Origin: a bacterium
GTDB taxonomy: Bacteria; Pseudomonadota; Gammaproteobacteria; Burkholderiales; Thiobacteraceae
Direction: 5' to 3'
DNA length: 11,475 nt
Assembly (NCBI GenBank): GCA_027438535.1
Contig: DAIAMA010000022.1
Location: forward strand, 1 to 11,475
Within the stretch, counting starts at the first letter, position 1. Each line of letters begins with the position of its first letter. The notes beneath the pieces were generated by a model. It was not told the DNA's origin. It saw only the letters and a program-made list of their open reading frames with translations, and ran no database searches. Below are positions 6,526 to 11,475 of the stretch, piece after piece. The position numbers and the translations under genes were made by a program.

Positions 6526-7050
6526 ATGAGAATATCGCATACATTCCCGCTGCTGCTCCTGCTGAGCGCCACTTCGCTCACCCTTGCCGCCGGCGCGCAA
6601 GCCGCCGAGGAAATTTATAAGCAAGTGGATAAGCACGGCAACGTCACCTATTCCAACAAGCCGCTCAAGGGCGGGAAAAAAGTCGATTTACCTCCGCTTT
6701 CCACCTTCCCGGAACCCAAAGCTCCGCCGCCGCAAGCCCCGGCCCAGCCCGCGCCAAAAGCAGACATTGCGCAGCGTAAGCAAGCGCTGCAAGAAGCGAT
6801 CGCCAAAGAAGAAAAAGCGCTGGCGGCGGCGAAGACCGCCGCCAAGGAAGGCGCGGAAATGCCCGACATTTACCGCCATACCAAGACTGTGATGGGGAAG
6901 AACGGTAAGCCCGTGACCATCACCGAAACCCGCCGCAACGTCGCCGCCTACGAAGAAAAAATGAAAAAACTCAATGCCGAAGTCGCGCTGCACGAAAAAA
7001 ACCTGGAAAAGCTCCGGGCCGAACTTGCCAGCTTGGATACTAAACCGTGA
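6526..7050 (+). CDS. Secreted DUF4124 protein with coiled coil (first copy)
   Basis: A 174-aa protein of unknown function, predicted periplasmic. A Sec signal peptide (Leu-rich core at 8-22, AQA cleavage site after residue 26) is followed by a DUF4124 domain (EEIYKQVDKHGNVTYSNKP, 28-46), a small beta-strand module common in betaproteobacterial envelope proteins. A Pro/Ala-rich linker (about 60-78) then leads to Lys/Glu/Ala-rich helices predicted as coiled coil (80-107 and 133-170). I chose ATG at 6526 because it begins a good signal peptide; an in-frame ATG at 6418 would lie in the glnA terminator and add 36 non-signal residues. The GTGA overlap with the next gene indicates translational coupling. 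The next gene is a paralogue. The place between glnA and ntrB is suggestive but does not prove a nitrogen role. Confidence 0.82.
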   Translation: MRISHTFPLLLLLSATSLTLAAGAQAAEEIYKQVDKHGNVTYSNKPLKGGKKVDLPPLSTFPEPKAPPPQAPAQPAPKADIAQRKQALQEAIAKEEKALAAAKTAAKEGAEMPDIYRHTKTVMGKNGKPVTITETRRNVAAYEEKMKKLNAEVALHEKNLEKLRAELASLDTKP

Positions 7051-7496
7051 ATGTCTTGCGTATCGCGCTCCTATTCACTACTGCGTTTGTTTTGCTCCCC
7101 GCTTCCGCTGAAATCTACAAGTACGTAGACGAAAGCGGTCGTGTCACCTATACCAATATCCCCAAAAAAGGCGCGAAGAAACTCGACCTCGACCCGATCT
7201 CCGCCGCCAAAACGCGCAACAACACCGGTCCGGCAAATTTTCCACGCGTGGATAATCAAACGCAGAAGAAGCGCGACGACATGCGCAAACAAATTCTCCA
7301 AGACGAACTCACGACCGAAGAAAAAGCCTTGTCGGACGCGCAAAAAGCGCTGAAGGACGGCGAAGCGACACGCCTCGGCGATGAGGCGCGCAATTATCAA
7401 AAATACCTCGACCGGGTTAAAAAGCTCAAAGAAAACGTCTCCCTGCACGAGAAAAACATCACCGCCCTGAAGAAAGAACTCGGCGACCTGAAATAA
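7047..7496 (+). CDS. Secreted DUF4124 protein with coiled coil (second copy)
   Basis: A 149-aa paralogue of the preceding protein, also of unknown function and predicted periplasmic. The signal peptide ends at PASA (cleavage after residue 21); the mature protein begins EIYKYVDESGRVTYTNIP, the DUF4124 module. The Lys/Glu-rich helical C-terminus aligns with the first copy, including a shared HEKN tetrapeptide and similar (K/R)KQ(A/I)LQ and EEKAL stretches, but lacks the Pro-rich linker and the MGKNGKPVTI insert. It starts at GTG 7047-7049, overlapping the upstream TGA by 3 nt in a GTGA coupling arrangement, so both copies come from one transcript. ntrB follows on the same strand with no clear terminator between, so ntrBC may share the message. 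Confidence 0.82.
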   Translation: MNVLRIALLFTTAFVLLPASAEIYKYVDESGRVTYTNIPKKGAKKLDLDPISAAKTRNNTGPANFPRVDNQTQKKRDDMRKQILQDELTTEEKALSDAQKALKDGEATRLGDEARNYQKYLDRVKKLKENVSLHEKNITALKKELGDLK

Positions 7497-7613
7497 GCTT
7501 TCGCGCTATCCTTATGTCCTGGCCCGGTTATTGCTCAATTAACCAGGGAATCCCGAAGCATGGCGCCCGATTGCGCCGCGCATCTTTCAGGAAAGCAACA
7601 GGACTGCACGCGC

Positions 7614-8666
7614 ATGAACTCACTGCCTCCGCTCGGACTTGAGCATCTTTCCACCGCCGTGCTGGCGCTCGACCAGGATTTTCGCGTGCGCTATGCCAAT
7701 CCGGCGGCGGAAAATCTATTCGAGTTCAGCAGCAAAACCGTGCTCGGCACGCCGGTGAATCAGATCTTCCTCGAAACCGGCGGTCTGATCGCCGCCACCG
7801 AGGCCGCCTTCGTTAGCGGTACAAGCTATACCGAGCATGAATTGACGCTTTCCACCGCCGCCAACACCTATCAAGTGAGCCTGACCGTCAGCCGCGTATT
7901 CGACAATGGGCCGCACTTGCTGCTCGAATTCCACCAGATCGACAAGCACCTCAAGATCGCGCGCGAAGAGCGCATGCAAATTCAGCAACAATACAACCGC
8001 GAACTGCTGCGCAATCTCGCGCACGAAATCAAAAACCCGCTGGGCGGCATCCGTGGCGCGGCGCAGCTCTTGGAGCACGAACTCCCCAAACCGGGTTTGC
8101 GCGAATACACCCAAGTCATCATCAAAGAAGCCGACCGCCTGCAATCGCTCATGGACCGGCTGCTCGCGCCGAGCCGCGCCACCAAACTCACGCCGGTCAA
8201 CATGCACGAGGTATTGGAGCGCGTGCGCAGCTTGATCCTCGCGGAACACCCGGAGGGCCTCTCGCTGCGGCGCGACTACGACACCAGCTTGCCGGAACTG
8301 ATGGCGGATCACGAACAACTGATCCAGATCGTGCTGAATATCGTGCGCAACGCGGTGCAGGCGATGCAAGGCCGGGGCAATGTGATTTTCCGCACGCGCA
8401 TCGCGCGCCATGTCACGCTGGCGAAGAAAAGCCACCGCATGGCCTTGGAGCTGAAAATCATCGATAACGGCCCCGGTATCCCGGATGCGCTCCGGGAACA
8501 GATTTTTTATCCGCTGGTCACCAGCAAGGAAGACGGCACGGGGCTTGGCCTCACCATCGCCCAAACCTATGTCGCGCACCATGGCGGCAGCATCGATTGT
8601 GAAAGCCAGCCCGGTCATACTTGCTTCACCGTATTGCTGCCTTACAATCATTTGGACACACGCTAA
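7614..8666 (+). CDS. glnL: Nitrogen regulation sensor kinase NtrB (NRII)
   Basis: Cytoplasmic histidine kinase/phosphatase that phosphorylates NtrC under nitrogen limitation and is switched to phosphatase by PII proteins. An N-terminal PAS domain (about 10-110, with RVRYANPAAENLF) is followed by the HisKA H-box RNLAHEIKNPLGG with phospho-acceptor His137, then the HATPase domain: N-box QIVLNIVRNAVQAM, G1 DNGPGIP and G2 GTGLGLTIA. No membrane segment is seen, as expected for NtrB. I chose ATG at 7614 because the resulting length (350 aa) and His137 nearly match E. coli (349 aa, His139). An in-frame ATG at 7560 with a good AGGGA upstream would add 18 residues and cannot be excluded. ntrC follows after 9 nt. 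Confidence 0.95.
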   Translation: MNSLPPLGLEHLSTAVLALDQDFRVRYANPAAENLFEFSSKTVLGTPVNQIFLETGGLIAATEAAFVSGTSYTEHELTLSTAANTYQVSLTVSRVFDNGPHLLLEFHQIDKHLKIAREERMQIQQQYNRELLRNLAHEIKNPLGGIRGAAQLLEHELPKPGLREYTQVIIKEADRLQSLMDRLLAPSRATKLTPVNMHEVLERVRSLILAEHPEGLSLRRDYDTSLPELMADHEQLIQIVLNIVRNAVQAMQGRGNVIFRTRIARHVTLAKKSHRMALELKIIDNGPGIPDALREQIFYPLVTSKEDGTGLGLTIAQTYVAHHGGSIDCESQPGHTCFTVLLPYNHLDTR

Positions 8667-8675
8667 GAAGCCACT

Positions 8676-10082
8676 ATGGTAAATACACAAGCAATCTGGA
8701 TCATCGACGACGACCGCTCCATCCGCTGGGTGTTCGAAAAAGCGCTCGCGCGGGAGAACTTGGAATTCAAGTCCTTCGGATCGGCTAAAGAAGCGCTCAA
8801 CGAATTGGCGCGCAGCACACCGCAAGTCGTGGTGAGCGATATCCGCATGCCCGGCGGCTCCGGCCTCGATTTGCTGCAAACGATCAAGGAACAGCATCCC
8901 GGCATTCCGGTTATTATCATGACCGCTTACTCCGATCTCGATTCCGCGGTAGCCGCATTTCAGGGCGGCGCGTTCGAATATCTCGCCAAACCGTTCGACG
9001 TCGATCATGCGGTGGAGCTCATTCGCCGCGCCTTGGACGAAAGCCGGCGCGGGCAAGACGCGGCGGAGACGGTGGAAGGCGCGCAAGAAATTCTCGGCCA
9101 AGCGCCGTCGATGCAAGAAGTATTTCGCGCCATCGGCCGGCTCGCGCAATCGCATGCCACAGTGCTGATCAATGGCGAATCGGGAACCGGCAAGGAATTG
9201 GTGGCGCGCGCACTGCATCGCCACAGCCCGCGCCGCGACAAACCCTTCATCGCCATCAACACCGCCGCGATCCCGAAAGACTTGCTGGAATCGGAATTGT
9301 TCGGCCATGAGCGCGGCGCTTTCACCGGCGCGCAAGCCATGCGCCGCGGCCGTTTCGAGCAAGCCGACGGCGGCACGCTATTTTTGGATGAGATCGGCGA
9401 CATGCCGCCGGATCTGCAAACGCGCTTGCTGCGCGTGCTGTCCGATGGCCAGTTCTACCGCGTCGGCGGCCACCAGCCGATCAAGGCCAATGTGCGCGTG
9501 ATCGCCGCGACTCACCAAAACTTAGAGGATCGCGTCAAGCAAGGACTATTCCGCGAAGACCTATTTCACCGCTTGAACGTGATTCGCCTACGCCTGCCTT
9601 CGTTGCGCGAGCGGCGCGAAGACGTGCCGCTGCTGGCCAAACACTTTCTGGCGAAAAGCGCGCAGGAACTCGGCGTGGAAGGAAAAAAACTTTCCGACAA
9701 TGCGATGAAGTATTTGCAGTCGCTCGATTGGACCGGCAATGTGCGGCAATTGGAAAACGTCTGCCACTGGCTCACCGTGATGGCGCCGGGGCAAAACGTC
9801 GATGTCGCCGACTTGCCGCCGGAATTGAAAAACGAGCCGACGTCCAATCTGGGACAAAATTGGATTGCCGCGCTAGAGAAAGAACTCGAAACCCGGCTCA
9901 ATCACGGCGAGAGCGCCATCATGGATACCTTGGTGGCGGATTTCGAGCGCACCTGCATCGTCAAGGCGCTGGCGCACACCGGTGGCCGGCGCATCGAAGC
10001 GGCGAATCTCTTGGGCCTCGGCCGCAATACGCTCACGCGCAAGGTTCAGGAATTGGGCATCGAGGATAAAGCCGATAAATAG
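8676..10082 (+). CDS. glnG: Nitrogen regulation response regulator NtrC (NRI), sigma-54 activator
   Basis: When phosphorylated by NtrB it oligomerises on enhancers and uses ATP to open sigma-54 holoenzyme complexes; the sites at 4783 and 4814 are its likely targets. The receiver domain has Asp11-Asp12, phospho-acceptor Asp55 (VVSDIRMP) and the Lys in LAKPFD. The AAA+ domain has Walker A GESGTGKE (167-174), the sigma-54 contact loop GAFTGA (214-219) and Walker B LFLDE (Asp238-Glu239). The C-terminus is a Fis-type helix-turn-helix ending in EAANLLGLGRNTLTRKVQEL, very close to E. coli NtrC. At 468 aa it is full length. ATG at 8676 is 9 nt after the ntrB stop, so the two form an operon. It is convergent with the lipoprotein gene across a 129-bp gap in which I see no clear terminator. 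Confidence 0.97.
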   Translation: MVNTQAIWIIDDDRSIRWVFEKALARENLEFKSFGSAKEALNELARSTPQVVVSDIRMPGGSGLDLLQTIKEQHPGIPVIIMTAYSDLDSAVAAFQGGAFEYLAKPFDVDHAVELIRRALDESRRGQDAAETVEGAQEILGQAPSMQEVFRAIGRLAQSHATVLINGESGTGKELVARALHRHSPRRDKPFIAINTAAIPKDLLESELFGHERGAFTGAQAMRRGRFEQADGGTLFLDEIGDMPPDLQTRLLRVLSDGQFYRVGGHQPIKANVRVIAATHQNLEDRVKQGLFREDLFHRLNVIRLRLPSLRERREDVPLLAKHFLAKSAQELGVEGKKLSDNAMKYLQSLDWTGNVRQLENVCHWLTVMAPGQNVDVADLPPELKNEPTSNLGQNWIAALEKELETRLNHGESAIMDTLVADFERTCIVKALAHTGGRRIEAANLLGLGRNTLTRKVQELGIEDKADK

Positions 10083-10211
10083 CTGCCGTGAGTGATGGGA
10101 AAACAAGATCACCACGAACTCAGGGTCTACGAAATAAAAATAAAGTCTGTTTCAGTGCTACCCATACATCAGGCTTTTTTGTTTCTATCTCGCCAACCAC
10201 TAGTGTCGCAT

Positions 10212-10616
10212 CTATTTATTGCAGCCAGAGCCAAGCGTCATGCGTGGATAGGAAGGCTTTTCTGACAAAAAAACTTTTACACAATCCCCTACGTTGAATG
10301 CCGGATATTCGCTAAATACGGATACCACTTGGCTCGGTGACAGCGTTATCACATACTCGTAAATATTCATGCTGCCAGGAGATTCACCGGGGAATTGCGG
10401 AATAACCATCATCAGGCCTTTTAGCGGAAGGAAAATGGGGGGTGAGACTTCTCCCGAGCGTGCCGGTTCAACACGAGCAACCGTTTTTTTAGTTATGCGA
10501 CCAAGCTTCTCAATTGCGTTTGGATCGTAATAGTCGTTTGCGTCATAAGTCGCACAACCACCAAGCAGTGCTAGCGCAGACAGCAAAACAACTTGGCGCA
10601 CAAAACCATTTAGCAT
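10212..10616 (-). CDS. Hypothetical lipoprotein
   Basis: A 134-aa protein I do not recognise. A lipoprotein signal peptide (MLNGFVRQVVLLSALALLGGC) has a lipobox with Cys21, so it is probably anchored in the outer membrane. The mature part has a basic stretch (GRITKKTVARVEPARSGEV), a hydrophobic middle, and a C-terminal strand-rich segment (MNIYEYVITLSPSQVV … FNVGDCVKVFL). The last resembles the dinucleotide-repeat tail of SlyB-type lipoproteins but lacks their glycine zipper; this is only a weak likeness. ATG at 10614-10616 has AGGA 6 nt upstream; an extension to 10724 would overlap the next gene. Its DNA is clearly more AT-rich than its neighbours, with codons such as TTA, ATA and AGA-like usage less common elsewhere, which may point to transfer. 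Confidence 0.75.
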   Translation of the reverse strand: MLNGFVRQVVLLSALALLGGCATYDANDYYDPNAIEKLGRITKKTVARVEPARSGEVSPPIFLPLKGLMMVIPQFPGESPGSMNIYEYVITLSPSQVVSVFSEYPAFNVGDCVKVFLSEKPSYPRMTLGSGCNK

Positions 10617-10675
10617 AGGCAATCCTAACAAGTCACAGTCTATTACCGCCTCCGTACCCCTGAGAACCCCATGGT

Positions 10676-11404
10676 TCAGGCTTTCCCTGTATTTTCCCGC
10701 AGCCGCCGCAACTGCCCCAAACAAAAATGAATGTACGCCAGCCCGATATAAATCGGCGTGAAGAAATTCAAAACCGGAATGTAGTGCGCGAATCCGAGGA
10801 TTGCGCCCAAGCCGAATGATTCGCCTTGCATCCGCGCTTGAATTTGCTCGAACTCCTCGCGGCTCGCATGGTCCATCAGCGCGTCGTAAGAAAACAGGCG
10901 CTGGTTAAGATAGGCTGAAAGCAGGATCGGGATGATCAGCGCGCCGAACGGAATCAGCCACAGCGGCAGCGTCACAATCCATAGCACCAGATAGATCACC
11001 ACCACGATGAGACTGTTCCAAATGCTGCCCATGAAGGTGCCGCCATGTTTCATTTCCAAATCGGGGTAGTCGCGCGCGACCACGAATTTCAGCATCACCG
11101 GCATCGCGAATAGCGAGGTAAACACCAGCGAAGACACATACACTGCGGGCAGCAGCAAGGACAGCAGCAGCGCCACGATCAGCCAATGCGCAAGCCAGAC
11201 GAAACCCCATTGCACTAGCCTATCTTCGATGCCGCTCTGCTGCGCCAGCGTGGTCAGATCGCCGGCCCACTGATCCCAGAAGAGCCAGGCCAGACCACCC
11301 CAAAACAACAAGGCCAGCAACATCGGCCATAGGGTCAATGCCAGCATTTTAGGCGTCAGCAGGCTTTTGAACCCGCGTCCGAGTGCGTCAAGAATAGCTT
11401 GCAT
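10676..11404 (-). CDS. EI24/CysZ-like integral membrane protein
   Basis: A 242-aa polytopic inner-membrane protein of the EI24 superfamily, which includes the sulfate permease CysZ. Hydrophobic blocks lie at about 20-43, 66-105, 120-160 and 205-235. The family-typical segment SAYLNQRLFSYDALMDHASREEF and the tail GFAHYIPVLNFFTPIYIGLAYIHF with a basic RRLR end are visible. Betaproteobacterial members of this type are generally uncharacterised, and sulfate transport should not be assumed. I chose ATG at 11402-11404 because GAGG lies 5 nt upstream; an upstream in-frame start would add 22 residues lacking a Shine-Dalgarno. An imperfect hairpin (about 10660-10680) overlaps the stop codon but has no T-tract. 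The lipoprotein gene begins 59 bp downstream on the same strand. Confidence 0.88.
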   Translation of the reverse strand: MQAILDALGRGFKSLLTPKMLALTLWPMLLALLFWGGLAWLFWDQWAGDLTTLAQQSGIEDRLVQWGFVWLAHWLIVALLLSLLLPAVYVSSLVFTSLFAMPVMLKFVVARDYPDLEMKHGGTFMGSIWNSLIVVVIYLVLWIVTLPLWLIPFGALIIPILLSAYLNQRLFSYDALMDHASREEFEQIQARMQGESFGLGAILGFAHYIPVLNFFTPIYIGLAYIHFCLGQLRRLRENTGKA

Positions 11405-11475
11405 GTGTGCCTCGTATATTAGTCTTGCAATGTGCCGGACGCCTACGATGCATTTAACACCGCGGCACAACGCGC

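Noticed and set aside
7518..7547. Hairpin between the second DUF4124 gene and ntrB (GGTTA/TAACC, CCTGG/CCAGG)
   Set aside because: The two 5-bp stems compete for the same bases and no T-tract follows; too weak to call a terminator.
7716..9362. 548-codon open frame antisense to ntrB and ntrC
   Set aside because: It runs across two well-supported genes, has no recognisable domain and low-complexity Arg/Ala/His-rich content, as expected when GC-rich third positions suppress stops on the opposite strand.
10088..10297. Small plus-strand open frame after ntrC
   Set aside because: Overlaps the antisense lipoprotein, which has a lipobox and Shine-Dalgarno; this frame has neither signal nor recognisable fold.
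10660..10680. Hairpin at the end of the EI24 gene (GAACC/GGTTC plus CCT/AGG)
   Set aside because: Bulged 8-bp stem with no U-tract in the minus-strand transcript; insufficient as a terminator.

Overview
The window looks like a chromosomal segment of a betaproteobacterium, possibly of the Nitrosomonadales type. The protein families, the aroE–mtgA and glnA…ntrB–ntrC neighbourhoods and the GC-rich third codon positions all fit, but I cannot name a genus from sequence alone. It carries ordinary core genes, and I see no phage, transposase, CRISPR array, tRNA or rRNA.

Layout. The left third reads leftward. Two REP-like palindromes sit at the edge (1-15, 73-96), followed by mtgA (monofunctional peptidoglycan glycosyltransferase), aroE (shikimate dehydrogenase), a ClC-family Cl-/H+ antiporter gene and a single-domain rhodanese gene. 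From about 3600 the genes read rightward: a cation diffusion facilitator with an extra C-terminal domain, glnA (glutamine synthetase I), two tandem secreted DUF4124 coiled-coil proteins, then ntrB (glnL) and ntrC (glnG). The right end again reads leftward: an unrecognised lipoprotein in visibly AT-richer DNA, and an EI24/CysZ-like membrane protein.

How the parts work together. The centre is a complete nitrogen-control module. Upstream of glnA there is a canonical sigma-54 promoter (GG-N10-GC) preceded by two NtrC boxes whose centres lie 31 bp apart. The sensor kinase NtrB and the sigma-54 activator NtrC that would act on them are encoded 2.6 kb downstream. GlnA keeps the adenylylation tyrosine, so control of activity by GlnE-type adenylylation is expected. 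The upstream NtrC box forms the last codons of the transporter gene. A strong intrinsic terminator follows glnA, so the DUF4124 pair and ntrBC probably have their own promoter.

I found no clearly new biological system. The items most worth a second look are the translated NtrC enhancer, the REP-like element that supplies the mtgA stop codon, the repeated C-terminal domain of the transporter, the duplicated DUF4124 proteins inside the nitrogen cluster, and a perfect 11-bp stem around the ClC stop codon. No stretch of 300 bases lacks a gene; the largest gap is the 173-base glnA regulatory region.
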